Both the position numbers and the translations under genes were made by a program. The notes below the pieces were generated by a model. That model saw only the letters and a program-made list of their open reading frames with translations. It was not told the origin of the DNA and did no database searches. Positions 36,066-43,670 of a DNA stretch of 49,377 nt are shown here, one piece after another (position 1 is the stretch's first letter; every line of letters starts with the position of its first letter). The DNA is taken from assembly GCA_964497615.1 (NCBI GenBank), contig CAZCEC010000047.1, positions 1-49,377 on the forward strand. The letters are read 5' to 3'. This DNA comes from CAZCEC01 sp964497615. Lineage in GTDB: Bacteria > Chloroflexota > Anaerolineae > Anaerolineales > UBA6663.

Positions 36066-37693
36066 CGCCCTACGACGCCATCGTCATCGGCGCCGGGGCC
36101 GGCGGCGGCATCGTGGCCGGCGTGCTGGCCGAGGCCGGCAAGCGGGTCCTGCTGCTGGAGCGCGGTCCCCACCTGGCCTACACTCCCGCGCCGCCCGATC
36201 ACCTCCGCAACCAGCGTGTCTCGCGCTATGGCCACACGGCCGGCCCCGCCCTGGATGGCCACCCGCGCGTCGCCGTGGACCTGGATGGCCGTGAGCGCGT
36301 CGTCCTCCCCCACGAGGGCGCCTACCAGAACAACGCCGCCGTCGTGGGCGGCGGCACCCGCGTCTACGGCGGCATGGCCTGGCGCTTCCTCCCGCAGGAC
36401 TTCCGCATGGCCAGCCTGTACGGCGTCCCCGCGGGCAGTTCCCTGGCCGATTGGCCCATCACCTACGATGACCTGGCCCCCGCCTACGAGCGCGCCGAGT
36501 GGGAGGTGGGCGTGGCCGGCGACGGCGAGGCCTCCGCCCGCCACTGGCCGCGCCGCAAGGGCTTCCCCTTGCCGCCCCTGCCCGTCAGCCCCCAAGGCGT
36601 GGCCCTGCGCGCTGGGGCCGCCCGCCTCGGCTGGGAGGCCTTCACGCTCCCCGCCCTTCTCAACACCGCACCCTTTGGCGGGCGCCCCGCCTGCATCGAG
36701 TGCTCCTATTGCATCGGCGTCCCCTGCCCGGTGGAGGCCAAGAACGGCACGCACAACACCCTCATCGCCCGCGCCCTCGCCACCGGCCGCTGCGACCTGC
36801 TCACCGAAGCCGTCGCCGCCCGGATCGACACCGACCCTGCCGGCCGCGTGGTCGGGGTCAGCTACTTCGACTCTGCCGGTCAGCCCCACACCGCCCGCGC
36901 TGAGGTCGTCATTTGCGCGGGCGGCGCCATCGAAACCGCGCGCCTGTTGCTCAACTCAGCCTCGCCCCGCCACCCCCACGGCCTGGGCAACGCCCACGAT
37001 CAGGTGGGCCGCCACCTCCAGGGCCACACCTACCCCTTCGCCCTCGGCCTCATGCCCCAACCCGTCTTCGATGGCCGCGGCCCCGGCATGTCCACCGTTA
37101 CCGTCCGCTTCAACCACGGCAACCCCGGCATCGTCGGCGGCGGCGCCCTCACCGACGACATGGTCGAAATGCCCATCCGCTTCTGGGACCTCAACCTCCC
37201 CCCAGACTTGCCGCGCTGGGGCCTCGCCAACAAGCAGTTCATGCGCGAAGCCTTCACCCGTGTCATCCGCGTCGCCAGCCCCGTCCACGAGATCCCCAAC
37301 CCAGAGGCCCGCGTCACCCTCAACCCCGCCGTGCGCGACCACTGGGGCCTGCCCGTGGCGCGCCTCTCCGGCCTCATGCACCCCGAAACCCTGCGCACCG
37401 CCGCCTTCATGCTGGAGCGCGCCCAGGAGTGGCTGGCCGCCTCCGGCGCCGAGCGTGTCTGGGGCCGTCTGCCGCGCCTCAAGCTCAGCGGCGGCCAGCA
37501 CCAGGCCGGCACCTGCCGCATGGGCCACGACCCGCGCCTCTCGGTCACCGATGCCTGGGGCCGCGTCCACGGTCACGACAACCTGCTCGTCGCCGACGGC
37601 TCCCTGCACGTCACCAACGGCGGCTTCAACCCCGTCCTCACCATCATGGCCCTCGCCTTTCGCGTGGCCGACCACCTGACTCAGACCTGGTAG
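36062..37693 (+). CDS. GMC-family FAD-dependent oxidoreductase (gluconate/glucose dehydrogenase-like)
   Basis: 543 residues. The FAD motif is at the N-terminus (DAIVIGAGAGGGIVAGVLAEAG), with ERGP ending the beta-alpha-beta unit. GGGTRVYGGMAWRF contacts FAD. The C-terminal active-site segment GGQHQAGTCRMG has the catalytic His at about 480, and NGGFNPVLTIMALAFR completes the fold. A cysteine cluster CX2CX2CX4C at residues 211-222 (CIECSYCIGVPC) resembles the [3Fe-4S] site of bacterial FAD-glucose dehydrogenase alpha subunits. The substrate is probably a sugar, sugar acid or polyol. No export signal is seen. It is coupled to the subunit 3-like gene and followed after 11 bases by an SDR-type gene. 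Confidence 0.88.
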   Translation: MTPYDAIVIGAGAGGGIVAGVLAEAGKRVLLLERGPHLAYTPAPPDHLRNQRVSRYGHTAGPALDGHPRVAVDLDGRERVVLPHEGAYQNNAAVVGGGTRVYGGMAWRFLPQDFRMASLYGVPAGSSLADWPITYDDLAPAYERAEWEVGVAGDGEASARHWPRRKGFPLPPLPVSPQGVALRAGAARLGWEAFTLPALLNTAPFGGRPACIECSYCIGVPCPVEAKNGTHNTLIARALATGRCDLLTEAVAARIDTDPAGRVVGVSYFDSAGQPHTARAEVVICAGGAIETARLLLNSASPRHPHGLGNAHDQVGRHLQGHTYPFALGLMPQPVFDGRGPGMSTVTVRFNHGNPGIVGGGALTDDMVEMPIRFWDLNLPPDLPRWGLANKQFMREAFTRVIRVASPVHEIPNPEARVTLNPAVRDHWGLPVARLSGLMHPETLRTAAFMLERAQEWLAASGAERVWGRLPRLKLSGGQHQAGTCRMGHDPRLSVTDAWGRVHGHDNLLVADGSLHVTNGGFNPVLTIMALAFRVADHLTQTW

Positions 37694-37704
37694 GAGCAAT
37701 CCCT

Positions 37705-38697
37705 ATGAAAGTTCTCTTTATTGGGGGCACCGGCGTCATCAGCACCGCCGTCACCGCGCTGGCGGTCGAGCGCGGCATCGACCTCTATCACCTCAACCGC
37801 GGTCAGCACAGCCCCGCGCCCGCTGGCGTTCATACGCTCGTCGCCGATGTGCACCAGCCCGGCGCGGCCGAGCAGGCCCTGGCGGGCCATCAATTTGATG
37901 TGGTCGTGGATTGGATCGCCTTCACGCCCGCCGACATCGAGCGCGACCTGGCCCTTTTTGCGGGCCGCACCAAGCAGTTCATCTTCATCTCATCGGCCTC
38001 GGCCTATCAGAAGCCGCTCAGCCATCCCGTCATCACCGAGTCCACCCCCCTGCACAACCCCTACTGGCTCTATTCGCGCAACAAGATCGCCTGCGAGAAC
38101 CGCCTGCTGCAGGCCTACAACGACAACGGCTTCCCCGTCACCATCGTCCGCCCGTCCTACACCTATGACCGAAACTTCCCCATCGCTCTGGGCGGCGGCA
38201 GCACCTACACCCTCATCGACCGCCTCCAGCGGGGCCAGCCCATCATCGTCCATGGCGACGGAACCTCGCTCTGGGTCAACACCCACAGCGAAGACTTCGC
38301 CCGCGGCTTCCTCGGCCTGCTGGGGCACACCCAGGCCCTCGGCCACGCCTTCCACATCACCTCGGACGAAGTCCTCACCTGGAACCAGATTTACGCCACC
38401 CTGGCCGACGCGGTGGGCGTGACCGCCAACGTCATCCACATCGCCTCCGACTTCATCGCCCAGGTCGCCCCGGCCGAAGGCGACGGCCTGCTCGGCGACA
38501 AGGCCCACAGCGTCATCTTCGACAACAGCAAGATCAAGACCTTCGTCCCCGGCTTCCAGTGCGTCATCCCCCTGCGCGACGGCCTGCGCCGAGCCCTGGC
38601 CTGGTTCCACGCCGACCCCGCCCGCCAGCGCGTGGACCCCGCCATCAACGCCACCCTGGACCGCATCCTGGCCGCCTACGGCGCGAAGACTGCCTGA
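37705..38697 (+). CDS. NAD-dependent epimerase/dehydratase-like protein (extended SDR)
   Basis: 330 residues. The N-terminal GGTGVIS nucleotide motif, HLNRGQ, a VDWIAFTPADIERD region, FISSASAYQK and the YSRNK active-site Tyr-X3-Lys identify an extended short-chain dehydrogenase of the NAD-epimerase type. Its closest style is the CSP41/isoflavone-reductase-like group that acts on sugar nucleotides or binds RNA. The exact reaction is not determined. TAGGAG lies 7 bases before the ATG at 37705. It is the last gene of the + operon and ends 1 base from the convergent aldehyde dehydrogenase stop with no terminator between. Confidence 0.82.
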   Translation: MKVLFIGGTGVISTAVTALAVERGIDLYHLNRGQHSPAPAGVHTLVADVHQPGAAEQALAGHQFDVVVDWIAFTPADIERDLALFAGRTKQFIFISSASAYQKPLSHPVITESTPLHNPYWLYSRNKIACENRLLQAYNDNGFPVTIVRPSYTYDRNFPIALGGGSTYTLIDRLQRGQPIIVHGDGTSLWVNTHSEDFARGFLGLLGHTQALGHAFHITSDEVLTWNQIYATLADAVGVTANVIHIASDFIAQVAPAEGDGLLGDKAHSVIFDNSKIKTFVPGFQCVIPLRDGLRRALAWFHADPARQRVDPAINATLDRILAAYGAKTA

Positions 38698-38698
38698 A

Positions 38699-40162
38699 CT
38701 ACAACGGGTCCATGTAGATCGTCTTGATTTGCGTGAAGAAATCGCGCGCCGCCTTGCCCTGCTCGCGGCTCCCGCTGCTGCTGCTCTTGAACCCCCCAAA
38801 CGGCACCTGTGGCTCGGCCCCCGCCGTCTGCGAGTTGATATGCACGATGCCGGCCTCGATCTCGCGCACAAACCGCAGCGCCAGGTTCAGGTCGCGCGTC
38901 ACCACCGAGGCGCTCAGCCCGTAGCGCGTGTGGTTTGCCAGCCGCACCGCCTCGTCGAAGTTCTGTGCCTCGATCAGCCCCACCACCGGCCCGAAAATCT
39001 CCTCCTGGGCGATGCGCATATCCGGCGTCACCCCGTCAAACACCGTCGGCGCCACGAAGTACCCTCGGTCGTACTGGTCGCCCATCAGCTTATGCCCGCC
39101 CGTCAGTAGCCGCGCCCCTTCGTTCTGCCCGATGGCAATGTAGTCCAGCACCGACTGTTCCGCCGCAGCGCTCACCAGCGGCCCCATCTGCGTCTGCGGG
39201 TCGCGGCCGTCCCCCACTCGGAAGGCCTTGGCGCGCGCCACCAACCGCTCCCGCAGCCCGTCCACCACCTCGCGCTGCACAATCACCCGGCTGGTCGCGG
39301 TGCACTTCTGCCCGGTCGAGAGCATCGCCCCGGCCAGCGCGATGTCCGCCGCCTTGTCCAGGTCGGCGTCGGCCAGCACCACCGTCGGGTTCTTGCCCCC
39401 CATCTCAAGCTGCACCTTCGCCCCGCGCGCCGTGGCTGTCGCCGCGATCCGCGCCCCCACCTCGTTCGACCCTGTGAAGCTGATGGCCTTGATGTGCGCG
39501 TTCTCCACCATCTCCTGCCCCGCCTTCGAGCCGGACCCCACCACCAGGTTCAGCACCCCCGCCGGCAGCCCGGCTTTCTCCAGCACGTCCACCAAATGCC
39601 ACGCCGTCAGCGGCGTCAGTTCCGCTGGCTTAAACACCACCGTGTTCCCATACGCCAGCGCCGGCGCGATCTTCCACACCGGGATCGCCACCGGGAAGTT
39701 CCACGGCGTGATCAGCGCCACCGGCCCCAGCGGCACCCGCTCCGCGTACAGAAACGTGCCGCTCAATACCGAAGGATACACCTCGCCCGTCGGCTGCATG
39801 CACTCCCCGGCGTAGTAGCGCAGGATGCTCACCCCGCGCAGGGTCTCGCCCTTGGCCTCGGCCAGGGTCTTGCCTTCCTCGGTCGTCAGCGCCTCGGCCA
39901 CCTGCGCCGCCCGCGCCTCGAACAGGTCCGCCGCCCGCCGCAGCACCTCGCCGCGCGCCGGCATGGGCGTCTTGGCCCAGCCGGGGAAGGCCCGCGCCGC
40001 CGCCTCCACCGCCCGCGCCGCGTCCGCCCGCCCCGCCGCCGGAAAATGTCCCAGCACCTCATCCATGTCGGCCGGGTTCACGTCCGGCGTGGTGGTGCCT
40101 TCGCTGGCCGGCACCCACTGGCCGTCAATCCAATTCAGGTACTGCGCTGGTGCGACACTCAT
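38699..40162 (-). CDS. Aldehyde dehydrogenase, alpha-ketoglutaric semialdehyde dehydrogenase-like
   Basis: 487 residues. The catalytic Cys287 (STGQKCTATS), general base Glu253 (QLEMGGKNP) and oxyanion Asn155 (TPWNFP) are all present, as are the NAD-site features FTGSNEVG and VVFKPAELTP. The C-terminal QVPFGGFKSSSSGSREQG is typical of 2,5-dioxovalerate (alpha-ketoglutaric semialdehyde) dehydrogenases. The predicted reaction is oxidation of this semialdehyde to 2-oxoglutarate. It follows the FAH-family gene by 6 bases, whose likely product is that semialdehyde, supporting the call. AGGAG lies 9 bases before the ATG. Confidence 0.88.
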   Translation of the reverse strand: MSVAPAQYLNWIDGQWVPASEGTTTPDVNPADMDEVLGHFPAAGRADAARAVEAAARAFPGWAKTPMPARGEVLRRAADLFEARAAQVAEALTTEEGKTLAEAKGETLRGVSILRYYAGECMQPTGEVYPSVLSGTFLYAERVPLGPVALITPWNFPVAIPVWKIAPALAYGNTVVFKPAELTPLTAWHLVDVLEKAGLPAGVLNLVVGSGSKAGQEMVENAHIKAISFTGSNEVGARIAATATARGAKVQLEMGGKNPTVVLADADLDKAADIALAGAMLSTGQKCTATSRVIVQREVVDGLRERLVARAKAFRVGDGRDPQTQMGPLVSAAAEQSVLDYIAIGQNEGARLLTGGHKLMGDQYDRGYFVAPTVFDGVTPDMRIAQEEIFGPVVGLIEAQNFDEAVRLANHTRYGLSASVVTRDLNLALRFVREIEAGIVHINSQTAGAEPQVPFGGFKSSSSGSREQGKAARDFFTQIKTIYMDPL

Positions 40163-40168
40163 CCGTCG

Positions 40169-40984
40169 TTACTCCTGAACCTCATTGTTGAGAATCAAAT
40201 CGCCGATGCTGATGTGCACCTGGTCGCCGGGCGCCAGGCTGAACGTATCCGGCGGCACGATGCCCGTCCCCGTCATCAAGAACACCCCGTGCGGAAAATC
40301 CAATTCGCGCGTCAGATACGCCGCCAACTCCTCCAGCTTGCGCTTCATGTTCGCCGTGCTCGTCTCGCCGCTGAACGCCAGCCGCCCCGCGCGCCGGATC
40401 TCCAGCCGGATGGGCACCGCCCTCAGTTCGCTCGCCTCAGCCAGCACAATCCCCGGCCCCAGCGCACATGCCCCGTTGTACACCTTGGCCTGCGGCAGAT
40501 AGAGCGGGTTCGCCCCCTCGATGTCGCGCGACGACACGTCGTTCCCCGCGCTGTAGCCCACGATCTCCCCGTGCCGGTTGATCACCAGCACCAGCTCCGG
40601 CTCGGGCACGTTCCAGCCGCTGTCGGCCCGCACCCGGATCGGCGCGCCGTCGCCCGCCACCCGCCACCCCAGCGCCTTGAAGAACAGCTCCGGCCGCTCG
40701 GCCTCGTACACCCGGGCATACACGTCCCCCACCGCCGACTCGGCCTGCCGCGCGTCCCGGCTTCGCAGGTAGGTCACGCCGCTGGCCCACACCTCCTGGC
40801 CGGCCTCCATCGGCGGCAGCCCCGCCCCATCCACCTGCCCCTCGGCCGGCAGCGTTTCCAGCAGCTTCAGCGCCGCCGCCCGGTCAAGTTCCAGGAACAG
40901 GTTCAGCGAAAACGCGGCGGGCAGATATGCCCCGTCCCGCGCCCAGCGTGGACCGCCCGCGGTGCTGTGCCGGGTCAGCAACAT
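40169..40984 (-). CDS. FAH-family protein, putative 2-keto-3-deoxy-sugar-acid dehydratase
   Basis: 271 residues with a fumarylacetoacetate hydrolase fold in the C-terminal two thirds: SGWNVPEPELVLVINRHGEIVGY, GNDVSSRDIEG, and FLMTGTGIVPPDTFSLAPGD. The N-terminal part (ASGVTYLRSRDAR) resembles the archaeal 2-keto-3-deoxy-D-arabinonate dehydratase rather than true FAH. That enzyme yields alpha-ketoglutaric semialdehyde, the substrate predicted for the next gene. Other FAH-type reactions (acylpyruvate hydrolysis) cannot be excluded. ATG 40984 is preferred because AAAGGAG is 7 bases upstream; a GTG two codons earlier is too close to it. Confidence 0.78.
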   Translation of the reverse strand: MLLTRHSTAGGPRWARDGAYLPAAFSLNLFLELDRAAALKLLETLPAEGQVDGAGLPPMEAGQEVWASGVTYLRSRDARQAESAVGDVYARVYEAERPELFFKALGWRVAGDGAPIRVRADSGWNVPEPELVLVINRHGEIVGYSAGNDVSSRDIEGANPLYLPQAKVYNGACALGPGIVLAEASELRAVPIRLEIRRAGRLAFSGETSTANMKRKLEELAAYLTRELDFPHGVFLMTGTGIVPPDTFSLAPGDQVHISIGDLILNNEVQE

Positions 40985-41009
40985 CGTCACACTCCTTTAT
41001 CAAGACAGC

Positions 41010-41840
41010 TTACTGGCTGATCGCCGTCGCGGTCCAGGTGTCCTCAGGGTGGGCTTCGGGGGCAATACTCGTCACCCGGATGCCGCCAAACAGGTCGTTC
41101 AGGCCGGTCGTCAGGGGCCGCAGCAACCCCGCGGGCACGGCCACCCAGCCAAACACGCGGTTGTTCAAGGGCAGCACTTCCACCGCCGCCGCCTGCAGCC
41201 GCAGTGGCTCGCCGGCTGTGTCCTGCCAGGCAAACGTCGTCGCAAAGCGCGCCCCGCCCAACGCCCCAGCCCGCCCGCCGATCACCAGATTGCCGCTGTC
41301 CAGCAGCCGCGCCTTGGCCTCCGTGATGTCCAGCGGCAGGGTGGGGGCCACCTGCTGGCGGAAGTAGGCGCTCAACTGCTGCTCGGTGAACGTGAACCGC
41401 ACGCTCGTGCCCGGCGGCAGGGCCTGCAAAGTCTGGAGCAGCTCGGCGAACTCCGCCGCCGCCGCCGGGTCGTCGGAAGCGACCTCCTTGTCCAGAGCCG
41501 CCAGCGCAGTGCCGCCCACGATCACCCCGCCCGAAAAGAAGCAGGCCGCCGTCACGAACACCAGCGCCCCCACCGTGACGAGCAGGCGCTGCACGGCGGC
41601 GGCGCTGAAGCCCACATTCGTGGTGTTGGTCGTTGTCACCACGTCGCGCCCCACCACATCCCGCCCGGCGCGGACGTTCTTCTCGTAGTCGCCCGCCACC
41701 ACGTCCCCCCCCACGCGCCCGCTCACCTCGACGGCCGGCAGTTCAGGCCGTTGGTGCGGCTTCGTTGTGGGCGGGTCGCCCGAGGGCGGCGCGGGTGGGC
41801 GCTGCCTTCGGCCTGGCTGGGTGTCGTTGGGCGTCGTCAT
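41010..41840 (-). CDS. Unknown membrane protein with GD-rich repeat segment
   Basis: 276 residues. Residues 1-35 are Pro-rich and probably disordered. Residues 38-75 carry short repeats of the VGGDVVAGDY / VGRDVV type, a pattern seen in scattered Chloroflexi and cyanobacterial proteins and likely a small beta-roll. A transmembrane segment follows (LLVTVGALVFVTAACFF). The C-terminal 150 residues, on the outside by this topology, begin with TSVRFTFTEQQLSAYF. They are a beta-rich domain reminiscent of lipid-binding LmeA/DUF2993-like folds. No enzyme motif is seen, and the function is unknown. It is in line with cdd upstream (65-base gap) and the FAH gene downstream. Confidence 0.7.
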   Translation of the reverse strand: MTTPNDTQPGRRQRPPAPPSGDPPTTKPHQRPELPAVEVSGRVGGDVVAGDYEKNVRAGRDVVGRDVVTTTNTTNVGFSAAAVQRLLVTVGALVFVTAACFFSGGVIVGGTALAALDKEVASDDPAAAAEFAELLQTLQALPPGTSVRFTFTEQQLSAYFRQQVAPTLPLDITEAKARLLDSGNLVIGGRAGALGGARFATTFAWQDTAGEPLRLQAAAVEVLPLNNRVFGWVAVPAGLLRPLTTGLNDLFGGIRVTSIAPEAHPEDTWTATAISQ

Positions 41841-41905
41841 CCAGATCCCCGTTTGTTCAACCGATCACCCCCGGCCATCGCTTGGGCCGCCGCGCGAATG
41901 CCGTC

Positions 41906-42331
41906 CTAGGCTAGGTCCTTCGGCCCAAACGACCGCGGCAGCAGTTCGGCCACCGTGCCGCGGTGGATGATGCGGCCATCCGGCTCCACGATCAGCACCT
42001 GCGTTGCCACGCCAAATTCCGCCAGCACCTGCCGGCAGATCCCGCACGGGCTGCCCCCGTTGCTGCTCGCCACCGCAATCGCCACGAAGTCGCGCTCCCC
42101 CTCGGAGACCGCCTTCACCACCGCCGTCCGCTCGGCGCAGATCGTGGCCGGGTAGGCGGCGTTCTCCACATTCACCCCGTCATACACCTTGCCGGAGGCC
42201 GTCAGCAGCGCCGCCCCCACGGCGTAATGCGAGTAGGGCGCATACGCCCACTCGCGCGCCTGGGCCGCGCGCTGCGCCAGGTCGGCTTCCTGCTCTGGCG
42301 TCAGCGCCGGGTGCCCGCTGTCACTCGCCAT
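41906..42331 (-). CDS. cdd: Cytidine deaminase
   Basis: 141 residues, the short homotetrameric type. The zinc site consists of TICAERTA (Cys and catalytic Glu) and SPCGICRQV (two Cys). YAPYSHYAVGAAL and GVNVENAAYPAT complete the family pattern, and LLPRSFGP ends it. It converts cytidine and deoxycytidine to uridine and deoxyuridine. The ATG at 42331 has GGAG 7 bases upstream and overlaps the end of the CorC-like gene by 11 bases. A longer in-frame start would overlap more and lacks support. With the yeast-type cytosine deaminase at 2824 it gives two routes of pyrimidine salvage. Confidence 0.93.
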   Translation of the reverse strand: MASDSGHPALTPEQEADLAQRAAQAREWAYAPYSHYAVGAALLTASGKVYDGVNVENAAYPATICAERTAVVKAVSEGERDFVAIAVASSNGGSPCGICRQVLAEFGVATQVLIVEPDGRIIHRGTVAELLPRSFGPKDLA

Positions 42332-43670
42332 CCACTGTCTCCGTGATGGGCGGCAGCGCCCCATTCACCCGCCGGGTTTCCGTCGGCGCGGGCTCGGGCC
42401 GGCGGCGCACCCGCACCTTGCGGATCCGGCGCCCAGCCACGCTCAGCACTTCGAATTCGGCCCGGTCGGTGGCGATCTTCTCGGCCGGCGCCGGCACGTG
42501 CCCCAACTGCCCATAGATGAAGCCGCCCAGCGAGTCGCTCTCCCCGCTGGGCAATTCCAGCCGCAGCCGGTCGTTCACCTCGTCCAGGTCAATCCGCGCA
42601 TCAAAGACGTACTCGTCGTCGTTGACGCGCTCGAACATGGCCTCTTCGTTGATGTCGTACTCGTCGCGGATCTCCCCCACGATCTCTTCCACGATGTCTT
42701 CCAGGGTCACAATCCCGGCTGTGCCGCCATACTCATCCACCACCACCGCCAGGTGAATGCGCCTTTGCTGCAATTCGGCCAGCAGTTCGTCCGCCTTCTT
42801 AGTCTCGGGCACAAAGTAGGCCGGGCGCAGCAGGTCGCGCAGGCCCGCCGGCTGGTCGCCGTCCTTCCAGGCCCGCAGCAAGTCCTTGGCATACAGCAGG
42901 CCCACGATGTTATCAATGCTGCCCTGGTACACCGGCACCCGGCTATGGCCGGCGGCCATCACCGCATCCACCGCCTGCTGCACCGGCGTGTCCGCGTCCA
43001 GCGCCAGCACGTCGATGCGCGGCACCATGATCTCTCGCGCCATCGTCTCGCCGATCTGGAAGATGGAGTAGATCATCTCCTTCTCCTCTTCCTCGATCAC
43101 GCCGCCCTCCTCCCCCGCGTCCACCATGGTCTTGATCTCTTCCTCGGTGACGAACGGCACCTGGCGGCCGGCCAGCGGCTGCGTCACCCGCGACGAGAGA
43201 AACATCACCAGGCTCACGAACGGTCCCAGCAGCCACTGCAGCGCCGCGATCAGGGGCGCAAACACCACCGCCCATTGCTCTGGCGCCCGCAGCACCCACG
43301 CCTCCGGCAGCAGTTCGCCCAAGGACACTACCAGCAGCGCCGCCAGCAGCATCAGCAGCAGCAGCGCCAGCGGGCCGGCCTGCTCCGCCAGCCACGGCAG
43401 TTGAGCCAGCAGGCCCTCCAGCGCCGGCTCAAACTCTACGGCGATCAGTCCGGCGGCCATAAACCGCAGCCCGGTCTGCACCAGCCGCACGGTGGCGATC
43501 AGCGGCGTGGCCGCTTCAGCCACGCGCAGCGCCAGCGCCGCCCCGCCCGAGCCGCTCTCGATCATCTGCCGCAGCCGGGCCCGCGAGGCCCCCACCAGCG
43601 CCGACCGCGCCGCCGCCAGCAGCCCGTTCACCACCAGCAGTATCACCAGAACAATCACGCCAGAATTCAT
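42321..43670 (-). CDS. CorC/HlyC-family membrane protein with CBS pair
   Basis: 449 residues. The N-terminal 170 residues are a CNNM (DUF21) membrane domain with three to four helices. A tandem CBS pair follows (MVPRIDVLALDADTPVQQAVD and a second repeat ending DEYGGTAGIVTLEDIVEEIVGEI). A C-terminal CorC_HlyC domain (DSLGGFIYGQLGHVP) completes it. Family members are linked to magnesium or cobalt efflux and bind adenine nucleotides through the CBS pair. The acidic EEGGVIEEEEKEMI stretch joins membrane and CBS parts. The start overlaps the glmU stop by 4 bases. Confidence 0.92.
   Translation of the reverse strand: MNSGVIVLVILLVVNGLLAAARSALVGASRARLRQMIESGSGGAALALRVAEAATPLIATVRLVQTGLRFMAAGLIAVEFEPALEGLLAQLPWLAEQAGPLALLLLMLLAALLVVSLGELLPEAWVLRAPEQWAVVFAPLIAALQWLLGPFVSLVMFLSSRVTQPLAGRQVPFVTEEEIKTMVDAGEEGGVIEEEEKEMIYSIFQIGETMAREIMVPRIDVLALDADTPVQQAVDAVMAAGHSRVPVYQGSIDNIVGLLYAKDLLRAWKDGDQPAGLRDLLRPAYFVPETKKADELLAELQQRRIHLAVVVDEYGGTAGIVTLEDIVEEIVGEIRDEYDINEEAMFERVNDDEYVFDARIDLDEVNDRLRLELPSGESDSLGGFIYGQLGHVPAPAEKIATDRAEFEVLSVAGRRIRKVRVRRRPEPAPTETRRVNGALPPITETVDGE

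Noticed and set aside
36216..37679. A 487-codon frame on the plus strand within the GMC gene
   Set aside because: A +1-frame shadow made of Ser/Pro/Ala/Thr only; the GMC frame has all family motifs.
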